A DNA stretch of 11,786 nucleotides from positions 1 to 11,786 of the forward strand of contig USFL01000021.1 in the NCBI GenBank assembly GCA_900553905.1. The letters run 5' to 3'. The stretch's first letter is position 1. Each line of letters starts with the position of its first letter. A program made the translations under genes and the position numbers. The notes below the pieces were generated by a model. It was not told the origin of the DNA and did no database searches. It was given only the letters and a program-made list of their open reading frames with translations. Of the stretch, positions 1 through 6,434 are shown piece by piece. Source of the DNA: an uncultured Eubacteriales bacterium (lineage in GTDB: Bacteria; Bacillota; Clostridia; Christensenellales; Aristaeellaceae).

Positions 1-1535
1 AAGGCATAGGGGAAGTTATAGAAGTGCAGGCCCACGCTGTAGTAGTGGCTCTTGTTGATCCACATGCCGGGGTGCATGACGTCCGGGTCCAGCCCGTCGC
101 CATAACTCTCGCGCTGGGCGTCCAGCATCATGCGGTTGAGCTCCGCGGCTGTGGGGATATGGGTCTTGCGGGCCTCAAACACCGCGCTTTCAAACAGGAA
201 GCGGCTGTAGATGTCCACGATGACCTGCGTGGCTTCCATCAGGCTGTTTTCCAAAAGCGCAAAGCGCGTCTCGTCGTCGGCGGTTTTGCGCACCTCATGG
301 CTGAGCAGCGTTTCGTTGAAGATGGAGGCCGTCTCGGCAAGCGGCATGGGCGGGTCGGCCATCAGCACGGGCACGCGCTCCAGGCATACGTTGTGCCAGC
401 CGTGACCCAGCTCGTGCGCCAGCGTACTCACGTCGCTGAAGCTGCCCACGAAGTTGGTCAGCACCCGGCTGATCTTCATCTGATGGAAGCCCGCGCAGAA
501 CGCGCCGCCCTCCTTGCCCTCACGGGGATAGAGATCAATCCAGCGGTTTTCAAATGCCTGATCGATGAATCGGCCCATCTCGGGGTGCACCTGCGAAAAG
601 ACGCGCACCAGCAGCTCCCGCGCCTCCCCGGCAGTATACCGCCGGGTATCCCGCCCCATGGGCGCGAACAGGTCGTAGAAGGGCAGTCCGTTCGCATGCC
701 CCAGCAGCTCCGCCTTTTTGCGCAGGTAGCGCCGGAAATCCGGCAGCGCCTCGCGGATGGCGGTCCACATGGCATCCAGCGTCTCGCGGTCCATGCGGCT
801 TTCGTCAAGCTGCTGCGTGAGCACGTCGGAGTATCCCCTGGCCTCGCACATGGTGAGCGCCTCGCCCTTGATGCAGCTTAAGCAAAAGGCCATGGGCGTT
901 TCAATTTTCCGGTAGCTGGCCAGCTCCGCCTCATAGGCGGCCTTGCGCACGGCGGGGTCCGGGTCGTAGGCCATGCCGCGTACCGCGGGCAGGGGCTGGG
1001 CCTTGCCGTCCAGATCCACCGTATGCGTGCCGATGAGCCGGTCGCGCAGCTTGGAAAAGGCGTCCCCGCCATCCAGCGACATGCGAAGCATCCACTTTTC
1101 CATCTCCGCGGGCAGCATGTGCGCCGACTGCCGGGCCATCTCCCGCAGGATGAAGCCATTCTGCCGGAGCGCCTCGCGGCTTTCGATCAGCCGATCCAGC
1201 TCCTTTACGCCGCCTACGTAGCGCACGCAGCGGCTCTGGCATAGCTGCACCTCTACCATCAGGGCGCTGAGCTCGTCCATCAGGCGCAGCGCTCCCGCAT
1301 TTTCCGTATCCGCCGCCAGCGTCAGCTCGGCATAGCCGAATGCGCGGCTCAGGCGGTTGGTCATGTCCTCCAGGCAGGCGACCATCGCCTCCAGCCGGTC
1401 CGCCTCCGGACGGTCCTGCGAAAGCAAAGCCTCCATGCCCTCCGCCGCAGAGCGGATCGCGTCGATATCGCCCCGCAGGGCCGGATCGTCAAACCCTTGA
1501 TAAAATACGCTCAAATCCCAGGTGCCGTCGTTCAC
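1..1535 (-). CDS. M3-family oligoendopeptidase (PepF-like), C-terminus cut by window edge
   Basis: Zinc metallopeptidase of family M3 that cleaves short peptides in the cytoplasm. About 511 codons are present. Residues 374-378 are HELGH (HExxH zinc site; positions 416-402), followed by GWHN. A Glu at about residue 401, in LAETASIFNETL, fits the third zinc ligand. The last visible residues, KSHYYSVGLHFYNFPYAF, match the conserved substrate-binding Tyr/His region of M3 oligoendopeptidases. Family members are usually about 560-600 residues, so roughly 80 are missing beyond position 1. I chose the GTG at 1535 because AAAGAAGG (1551-1544) lies 8 nt upstream and it is in frame with HELGH; no ATG serves as well. 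The gene starts about 30 bp after the GntR stop, so the two are probably cotranscribed and the regulator may control the peptidase. The peptide substrates are unknown. Confidence 0.9.
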   Translation of the reverse strand, partial: MNDGTWDLSVFYQGFDDPALRGDIDAIRSAAEGMEALLSQDRPEADRLEAMVACLEDMTNRLSRAFGYAELTLAADTENAGALRLMDELSALMVEVQLCQSRCVRYVGGVKELDRLIESREALRQNGFILREMARQSAHMLPAEMEKWMLRMSLDGGDAFSKLRDRLIGTHTVDLDGKAQPLPAVRGMAYDPDPAVRKAAYEAELASYRKIETPMAFCLSCIKGEALTMCEARGYSDVLTQQLDESRMDRETLDAMWTAIREALPDFRRYLRKKAELLGHANGLPFYDLFAPMGRDTRRYTAGEARELLVRVFSQVHPEMGRFIDQAFENRWIDLYPREGKEGGAFCAGFHQMKISRVLTNFVGSFSDVSTLAHELGHGWHNVCLERVPVLMADPPMPLAETASIFNETLLSHEVRKTADDETRFALLENSLMEATQVIVDIYSRFLFESAVFEARKTHIPTAAELNRMMLDAQRESYGDGLDPDVMHPGMWINKSHYYSVGLHFYNFPYA

Positions 1536-1566
1536 GGGGTATGCCTTCTTTCTGCCAAAACAGCTT

Positions 1567-2265
1567 CTATTTCGCCGCCTCGTTGCGCTTGAGCTTGCTC
1601 TCCTCCAGGGCCAGCAGGCAGGTTTCCTTGCTGCGCTCGATATGCTTGCGCATGAGCTTCTCAAAGGATTCCAGATCCTTCTGCTCCACGTAGTCCACCA
1701 GCTGATGGTGCTCGCGGTGCGCCGCGTGCCGCCGCGTCTCCCGCGCGATGGACAGCGCCGAAAAGCGCGTGATATATTGATCCTGCCCCTCAATGACGCG
1801 CAGGATTCGGTTCATTTTGGACAGCCGCGTCAGCTGCGTGTGGAACGCGCGCGCACGGGGCGAAAGCGCCTCGATGTCCCCCGCCTCGTCAAAGGCGTCC
1901 ATCTCATGAAGCAGCGCGCGCAGCGAACGGATGTCCTCGGCCGTCGCATTCTGGATAATGGCGGGCAGCGTCAGCATCTCCAGGGCGTTTCGGATGGTGT
2001 AGATCTCCTCCACGTCCGCGATGGTAAAGGCGCGCACCACCACGCCCCGCCTGACCACATATTCCACCAGCCCGTCGCGTTCCAGCTTGCGAAGCGCCTC
2101 GCGCAGCGGCGTGCGGCTGATGTGCATGCGCTCGGCATATTCCGTTTCCACGATGCGCGAGCCCGCGGGAATCTCTCCCGTGACGATCGCGTTTTTCAGG
2201 GTTTCATATGCCACCTCGCGTATGGGTTTGCTTTCCATCGACGGGGCCAGGCTCATCGGTACCAT
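1567..2265 (-). CDS. GntR-family transcriptional regulator, FadR/FCD subfamily
   Basis: DNA-binding repressor or activator of 232 residues from the chosen start. An N-terminal winged helix-turn-helix (about residues 14-80) contains the recognition element SRTPLREALRKLERDGLV. A C-terminal all-helical FCD ligand domain (about 85-215) follows. Three FCD metal-ligand histidines are visible (H142, H186, H208), but the usual Asp four residues before the first His is Ala (A138), so metal binding may be altered. The reading frame extends upstream to an ATG at 2304, but that codon lies inside the -10 box. The ATG at 2265 has AGGAGG (2278-2273) 7 nt upstream and is preferred. The effector is unknown; FCD regulators commonly sense organic or sugar acids or fatty acyl compounds. 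The downstream M3 peptidase is the likely co-transcribed partner, and autoregulation is likely. Confidence 0.88.
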   Translation of the reverse strand: MVPMSLAPSMESKPIREVAYETLKNAIVTGEIPAGSRIVETEYAERMHISRTPLREALRKLERDGLVEYVVRRGVVVRAFTIADVEEIYTIRNALEMLTLPAIIQNATAEDIRSLRALLHEMDAFDEAGDIEALSPRARAFHTQLTRLSKMNRILRVIEGQDQYITRFSALSIARETRRHAAHREHHQLVDYVEQKDLESFEKLMRKHIERSKETCLLALEESKLKRNEAAK

Positions 2266-2302
2266 CAAGCCGCCTCCTGTACTTTCTTTGTATTTCTTTT
2301 TC

Positions 2303-2332
2303 ATTGTAGTACGGTGTACGGCGGATTGTCAA
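2303..2332 (-). promoter_or_regulatory. Sigma-A promoter of the GntR-M3 peptidase unit
   Basis: Reading the minus strand, -35 TTGACA (2332-2327) and -10 TACAAT (2308-2303) are separated by 18 bp. Transcription should begin around 2296, which rules out translation from the ATG at 2304 and supports the start at 2265. A terminator for upstream minus-strand transcription lies about 20 bp before the -35. Confidence 0.8.
2304..2319. promoter_or_regulatory. Possible FCD-regulator operator within the promoter
   Basis: The plus strand at 2304-2314 reads TTGTAGTACGG, one mismatch from the TNGTNNNACNA half-palindrome described for FCD-type GntR regulators. It abuts GTAC-N3-GTAC (2309-2319). The element sits across the -10 and spacer, where binding would block RNA polymerase. 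Autoregulation is inferred; the match is short. Confidence 0.35.
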
Positions 2333-2352
2333 GGCTGGATTGGATACAGACG

Positions 2353-2384
2353 AAAACGGCTCCCGTTCGTCTGAACGGAAGCCG
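2353..2384 (-). terminator. Intrinsic terminator, minus strand
   Basis: On the minus strand, CGGCTTCCGTTC (2384-2373) and GAACGGGAGCCG (2368-2357) form a 12-bp stem with one G-U pair and a 4-nt loop (AGAC), followed by TTTTCG. It would end transcription arriving from spoIVB and insulates the GntR promoter. The U tract is only four long, so efficiency is uncertain. Confidence 0.6.
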
Positions 2385-2678
2385 GTATGCAAACGCGGAC
2401 GAGCCGCGGAGTTTTTTGTCGCGCCCGGAAGCGGAGGGAACGCCGTGCGGGATCAAAGGGGCGCAAAATCGCCCAAAAAGCAGCCGCACACAGCCGGAAC
2501 CATCCGGAGCAGGAACCGTATCTCTTGCGCAAGAGCTTCCCTTCGCACCGCTTCCGCAGCGCATTTCGTCTTTATCGACGATGTAAGCATACCAAATGAT
2601 TATGGCGGCGTTGTGAACAGAAACCGAACAATTGGAGAATAACGCCATGCAAGCGGGTGAACGCGGCCAGAGCAGGTA
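2385..2678. other. Gene-free stretch downstream of spoIVB
   Basis: No convincing gene is seen on either strand. Open frames here have no family resemblance, no good ribosome site, and one runs through the terminator and the GntR promoter. The visible structures are a 14-bp palindrome at 2522-2535 and a small stem CCGGA-ACCA-TCCGG (2494-2507). It probably forms a long 3' untranslated region of the spoIVB transcript. spo0A, which normally follows spoIVB, is not here. Confidence 0.5.
2522..2535. repeat. 14-bp perfect palindrome
   Basis: CTCTTGCGCAAGAG is a perfect dyad with no spacer in the gap between spoIVB and the GntR gene. It could be a regulator site or a small RNA hairpin. It does not match an operator I can name and lies about 190 bp upstream of the nearest promoter. 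Confidence 0.5.
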
Positions 2679-3872
2679 TCATGGATTGACCCACACATGT
2701 GTCACCGCTCCAATCAGGCGACCGTCCTGCAGGATGGGGCTGCCGCTCATGCCCTGCACGATGCCGCCCGTGCGCTCAAGCAGCTCCGGGTCGGTCACGC
2801 GCAGCACCATACTGCGCTGCGCGGGCTGGGACTGTCGGGCCACCTCGACGATTTCCACATCGTACTCGCGCATGCCGTCGGTCCCCACGGTGGAAAGAAT
2901 GGTCGCGGGACCGGTGTGCACCGCGTCGCGCCGCCCGATGGGCACGCCGTCGGGATAGAGCAGGTGCTCCGGGATTTCCTCCAGCTCGCCGTAGATGCCG
3001 TATTGGTTATTCAGAAAAATATCGCCAAGCACCCGATTTTCCCGCAGAAAGCTGCCCTTGAGCTCGCCCGGAAAGCCGGCCTCGCCCTTTCGGACGTCCA
3101 CCACGTCGGCCTGCATGATCTGCCCCTTGCCCACGGTGAGCACCTGCTGGGTGTCGCTGTCGGTGATGGCGTGGCCCAGCGCGCCAAAGCTCGTATCGCC
3201 GCCCTCCTCCAGCACACCGTAGAAGGACAGGGTACCCACGCCGGCGGTGCTGTCACGCACCCACGCGCCGATGCGGTAGTCGCCGCTCTGGCCGTCGCGC
3301 TGCGGGGTCAGCGTCAGCTCCAGCGTGCTGTCGCCCCGGCGGATGGTCAGGGGCAGCGGCGTATCGCCCATGGCAGCCACCATCTCCGTCAGCTGCGCGG
3401 CGCTTTCCAGCGGCTTGCCGCCCACCCGGGTGATCAAATCGCCCGCCTTTACCCCTGCCAGGCGCGCAGGGCTGTATGCACCGCTAAGGTCGCTGGTGCC
3501 CACCACCAGCACGCCCTGGGTATGCAGGGCCACGCCCACCGCCTGTCCGCCGGGATAGAGGCGCAAATCGTCGCTGATGTCAATTTCCACCTCGCGCAGG
3601 GGCAAAAGGCCCAGAAAGCTGATGGTGGCGGTGCTCGTCCCGGCGCTCTCCTCCAGCGTCTCATCCAGAGAAGCGCCGGCGGATACATCCTCCCCCGCCT
3701 CAACGGTCAGGGGAAAGGGCGCGTCCAGCACGGCCCGTTGACCCACAGCCACGCTGAGTTTGTCCGGAAGGGTGCGAAGCAGCTGCGCCTGCGGGGAAAA
3801 GTACACCACGAGCAGAAAGGCCGACAGCAGCCAGCCGATGGTTTTTTTGAGCCGGGTGGGTGGTTTTCGCAT
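2679..3872 (-). CDS. spoIVB: SpoIVB serine peptidase, C-terminally short
   Basis: Sporulation signalling protease (family S55). In B. subtilis it is secreted from the forespore and cleaves SpoIVFA, releasing SpoIVFB to process pro-sigma-K. The protein is 397 residues. Residues about 10-26 form a membrane anchor or signal segment, about 105-190 a PDZ domain (VLVVGTSDL to PLESAAQLTEMV), and 200-397 the peptidase. The catalytic residues are all visible: H234 in GALGH, D361 in VTDPELLE and S376 in GMSGSP. Each is offset by exactly two from B. subtilis H236, D363 and S378. The protein ends at GAVTHVWVNP, whereas family members continue with a segment like DPTxGYGxxIExML, so about 27 residues are missing. 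The other two frames beyond the stop do not restore that segment. The ATG at 3872 has GAGG (3883-3880) 7 nt upstream, but the ribosome site is buried in an inverted repeat. recN and spo0A, the usual neighbours, are absent. Confidence 0.93.
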   Translation of the reverse strand: MRKPPTRLKKTIGWLLSAFLLVVYFSPQAQLLRTLPDKLSVAVGQRAVLDAPFPLTVEAGEDVSAGASLDETLEESAGTSTATISFLGLLPLREVEIDISDDLRLYPGGQAVGVALHTQGVLVVGTSDLSGAYSPARLAGVKAGDLITRVGGKPLESAAQLTEMVAAMGDTPLPLTIRRGDSTLELTLTPQRDGQSGDYRIGAWVRDSTAGVGTLSFYGVLEEGGDTSFGALGHAITDSDTQQVLTVGKGQIMQADVVDVRKGEAGFPGELKGSFLRENRVLGDIFLNNQYGIYGELEEIPEHLLYPDGVPIGRRDAVHTGPATILSTVGTDGMREYDVEIVEVARQSQPAQRSMVLRVTDPELLERTGGIVQGMSGSPILQDGRLIGAVTHVWVNP

Positions 3873-3934
3873 GAAAACGCCTCTTTCTGATCTTGCTTCG
3901 CAGGGAAGTGTTTGCAGAAAGAGGCGTTTTTCAT
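3871..3934 (-). terminator. Long inverted repeat between nrdD and spoIVB; terminator overlapping the spoIVB ribosome site
   Basis: AAAACGCCTCTTTCTG (3874-3889) is the exact inverse of CAGAAAGAGGCGTTTT (3915-3930), with a 25-nt loop. Allowing one bulged T, the arms extend to 3871 and 3934. On the minus strand the hairpin begins about 33 nt after the nrdD stop and ends in GAGGCGTTTT, so it fits an intrinsic terminator. The same descending arm contains the spoIVB Shine-Dalgarno GAGG and touches its ATG. Any transcript entering from nrdD would therefore either stop or carry a masked spoIVB start. Confidence 0.75.
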
Positions 3935-3966
3935 CGTGGTAAAGTTTGTGGTTTTGGCAGGCCGGA

Positions 3967-6294
3967 TCAGACGGAATGCTTCACGCGGTCGCGCTCCTCG
4001 GCGCGCTTGCCGTTGTTGAAGCGGTCCAGCGTGCCCACCAGATAGCCGGTGATGCGGCGGATGCGCTCAAAGGCATGGCCGTTTTCGGTGCGCCCGCACT
4101 TGGGGCAGGTATCGCCGATGATGCCGTTGTAGCCGCAGTCCGGGTCGCGGTCCACGGGGTGGTTGATGCTGCCGTAGCCGATGCCCACGTCATGCATGTA
4201 GCGGACCACTTTTTCAAAGGCGTCCAGGTTCTTGGTCGGGTCACCGTCCATCTCGATGTAGCTGATGTGGCCGGCGTTGGTCAGCGCATGATAGGGCGCC
4301 TCGATGGCCAGCTTCTCAAACGCGCTGATGGGGAAGTAGACCGGCACATGGAAGGAGTTGGTATAGTATTCGCGATCCGTGATGCCGGGGATGACGCCGT
4401 ACTTCTCGCGGTCGATGCGTACGAAGCGGCCGCTGAGGCCCTCGGCAGGTGTAGCCAGGCAGGTGTAGTTGAGCTTTTCCTTCTGGCTGAGGTCATCGCA
4501 ATACTTGCGGATGAAGCCCACGATCTCCAGGCCCAGATTCTGGCTGTTGGGGTCCTCGCCATGATGAGTGCCGCGCAGGGCCTTGAGGCACTCGGCCAGG
4601 CCAATGAAGCCGATGGAGAGGGTGCCGTGCTTGAGCACCTCGCGCACGCTGTCGTTCCAGTCCAGCTTCTCGGAATCCAGCCACACGCCCTCGCCCATGA
4701 GGAAGGGGAAGTTGTAGACCTTCTTGTTGGCGATGATCTCAAAGCGCTCCAGAAGCTGCTCATGCACCAGGTCCAGCGTGCGCTCCAGCTCCTCGAAGAA
4801 CCACTGCACGTCGCCCTTGGCCTTGATGGCGATGCGGGGCAGGTTGATGGAGGTGAAGGAAAGGTTGCCGCGGCGGGGGCAGATCTGGCGGGTGGGATCG
4901 TAGACGTTGCCAATGACGCGGGTGCGGCAGCCCATGTAGGCGATTTCGGTTTCGGGGTGGCCCTCCTTATAATACTGCTTGTTGAAGGGCGCGTCCACGA
5001 AGCTGAAGTTGGGGAACAGACGCTTGGCGCTGGTGCGGATGGCCAGGCGGTAGAGGTCGTAGTTGGGATCGCCGGGGTTGAAGCTGACGCCTTCCTTGAC
5101 GCGGAAGATCTGGATGGGGAAGATGGGGGTCTCGCCGTTGCCAAGGCCCGCCTCGGTGGCCAGAAGGACGTTGCGCATGACCATGCGGCCCTCGGGCGAG
5201 GTATCCATGCCGTAGTTGATGGAGGAGAAGGGCACCTGCGCGCCCGCGCGGCTGTTCATGGTGTTGAGGTTATGGATAAGCGCCTCCATGGCCTGATAGG
5301 TCGCCTTGTCGGTTTCCTTCTCGGCATGCTCACGCACGAAGTCCAGAATCCGGGTGCGCTCCTCTTGGCTGGAAGCGGGCATCACAGCGGCAATTTTCTC
5401 GTCCAGGGCCTTGTCATAGTCGGGGTCAGCCGCCAGGCCGGGCTTTTTGCCCGTCTCCTTTTCCAGCTCCTCGAGCATGCGCGCCGCCTCGTCCGCTGCG
5501 TTCTCCACATGGCCCAGCAGCTCCAGCGCGCGGGCCAGGTTGTCACGGAAGCGCTTGAAATAGGTCTTTTTGACGCCCGGCGCCATGCCGTAGTCGAAAT
5601 TGACCACGCTCTGGCCGCCGTGCTGGTCGTTCTGGTTGGCCTGGATGGCGATGCAGGCCAGCGCCGAATAGCTGTAGATATCATTGGGCTCGCGGAGCAC
5701 GCCATGGCCCGTGGAGAAGCCGCCATGGAACAGCTCCAGAAGGTCGATCTGACAGCAGGTGGTCGTCAGGGTGTAGAAATCCAGATCATGGATATGGATG
5801 TCGCCGTCGCGGTGTGCCTGCGCATGCCGGGGATTGAGCACATACATCTCGTAGAACTGCTTGGAACCCTCCGAGCCGAACTTGAGCATGCTGCCCATGG
5901 CAGTATCGCCGTTGATGTTGGCATTCTCGCGCTTGATGTCCGAATCGATGGCGTCCTTGTAGGCGATGTCCTCAAAGATCTTCATCAGCCGGGTGTTCAT
6001 CTCGCGCACGCGGCTGCGCTCCGCGCGGTAGAGGATGTAGCTCTTGGCCGAGCGCACAAAGCCGCGCTCGATGAGCACGCGCTCCACCACGTCCTGCACC
6101 TGCTCCACGGAGGGCACGGCGGGCAGGTTTTCATCCCGCTCGATTTCCTGAACGACAATGCCGGCCAGTTCCTGCGCCGTTTCCTGCGATTTCTGACTGC
6201 CGCTGGCCATGAAGCTCTTTTCGATCGCCTGCTCGATCTTCTCCTGATCGAAGGGAACAATGCGCCCGTCGCGCTTTTTGATGGATGTGATCAT
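3967..6294 (-). CDS. nrdD: Anaerobic (class III) ribonucleoside-triphosphate reductase, large subunit
   Basis: Glycyl-radical enzyme that reduces ribonucleoside triphosphates to deoxyribonucleotides without oxygen. The protein is 775 residues. An ATP-cone allosteric domain spans about residues 3-95 (ITSIKKRDGRIVPFD). Active-site cysteines fit C180/C181 in LTTTCCQIDL and C456 in YMGCRTRV. The glycyl radical site is G750 in RRITGYLVG, followed by the conserved FNxGKxxEExxRVKH tail. The C-terminal zinc site normally has two CxxC pairs; here C720, C730 and C733 are present but the fourth position is Asp (D717 in RDPDCGY). The ATG at 6294 begins exactly at the ATP-cone and has GGAGG (6309-6305) 10 nt upstream; the frame continues upstream to 6408 but that part overlaps the promoter. 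The activase gene nrdG is not in this window. Regulation by NrdR is suggested by two boxes over its promoter. Confidence 0.97.
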   Translation of the reverse strand: MITSIKKRDGRIVPFDQEKIEQAIEKSFMASGSQKSQETAQELAGIVVQEIERDENLPAVPSVEQVQDVVERVLIERGFVRSAKSYILYRAERSRVREMNTRLMKIFEDIAYKDAIDSDIKRENANINGDTAMGSMLKFGSEGSKQFYEMYVLNPRHAQAHRDGDIHIHDLDFYTLTTTCCQIDLLELFHGGFSTGHGVLREPNDIYSYSALACIAIQANQNDQHGGQSVVNFDYGMAPGVKKTYFKRFRDNLARALELLGHVENAADEAARMLEELEKETGKKPGLAADPDYDKALDEKIAAVMPASSQEERTRILDFVREHAEKETDKATYQAMEALIHNLNTMNSRAGAQVPFSSINYGMDTSPEGRMVMRNVLLATEAGLGNGETPIFPIQIFRVKEGVSFNPGDPNYDLYRLAIRTSAKRLFPNFSFVDAPFNKQYYKEGHPETEIAYMGCRTRVIGNVYDPTRQICPRRGNLSFTSINLPRIAIKAKGDVQWFFEELERTLDLVHEQLLERFEIIANKKVYNFPFLMGEGVWLDSEKLDWNDSVREVLKHGTLSIGFIGLAECLKALRGTHHGEDPNSQNLGLEIVGFIRKYCDDLSQKEKLNYTCLATPAEGLSGRFVRIDREKYGVIPGITDREYYTNSFHVPVYFPISAFEKLAIEAPYHALTNAGHISYIEMDGDPTKNLDAFEKVVRYMHDVGIGYGSINHPVDRDPDCGYNGIIGDTCPKCGRTENGHAFERIRRITGYLVGTLDRFNNGKRAEERDRVKHSV

Positions 6295-6372
6295 GTGCCC
6301 GACGCCTCCATAAATTGTTACATAACGTGTGGGCCGCTTTCTCCCCAAAACAGGGATTTTTTGAGCGAGCAC

Positions 6373-6388
6373 CACCATTATATTGTGC
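6373..6388. promoter_or_regulatory. NrdR box 1 (proximal, over the -10)
   Basis: The core CATTATATTG (6376-6385) matches the NrdR consensus CWATATATWG-type core at all but one of the key positions (third base). It covers the nrdD -10 hexamer. Its centre is 32 bp from that of box 2, the three-helical-turn arrangement typical of NrdR pairs, with 16 bp between the 16-mers. Confidence 0.65.
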
Positions 6389-6405
6389 TCATTGGATAAA
6401 GTCAA
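6377..6405 (-). promoter_or_regulatory. Sigma-A promoter of nrdD
   Basis: On the minus strand, -35 TTGACT (6405-6400) and a perfect -10 TATAAT (6382-6377) are separated by 17 bp. Transcription should begin near 6370, giving a leader of about 75 nt before the ATG at 6294. Both hexamers are overlapped by NrdR-box-like sites. Confidence 0.88.
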
Positions 6406-6420
6406 CACTAAATATTGATT
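6405..6420. promoter_or_regulatory. NrdR box 2 (distal, next to the -35)
   Basis: ACACTAAATATTGATT fits acaCwAtATaTwGtgt at the defining C, W-A, AT, T-W and G positions. It abuts and overlaps the edge of the -35 hexamer. Together with box 1 it would let the ATP/dATP-sensing repressor NrdR occlude the promoter. The NrdR gene itself is not in this window. Confidence 0.75.
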
Positions 6421-6434
6421 TTAAATATGTAATG

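Noticed and set aside
24..881. Plus-strand open frame of 285 codons at the left edge
   Set aside because: It lies opposite the M3 peptidase, whose HELGH motif and conserved C-terminal residues are on the minus strand.
2392..2420. CGCGG-ACGAG-CCGCG stem followed by GAGTTTTTTG on the plus strand, as a terminator
   Set aside because: The stem is only 5 bp with a 3-nt gap before the T run, and no plus-strand gene lies upstream.
2301..2648. Minus-strand frame of 115 codons between spoIVB and the GntR gene, considered as a remnant of spo0A
   Set aside because: It shows no receiver or Spo0A DNA-binding motif, and it runs through a terminator and the GntR promoter.
2697..3890. Plus-strand open frame of 397 codons opposite spoIVB
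   Set aside because: Antisense shadow of a fully recognisable gene with intact catalytic residues; no support for coding.
3946..6399. Plus-strand open frame of 817 codons opposite nrdD
   Set aside because: It mirrors the nrdD gene almost end to end, is rich in His/Ala/Val in a way typical of antisense frames of GC-rich genes, and has no ribosome site or family resemblance.
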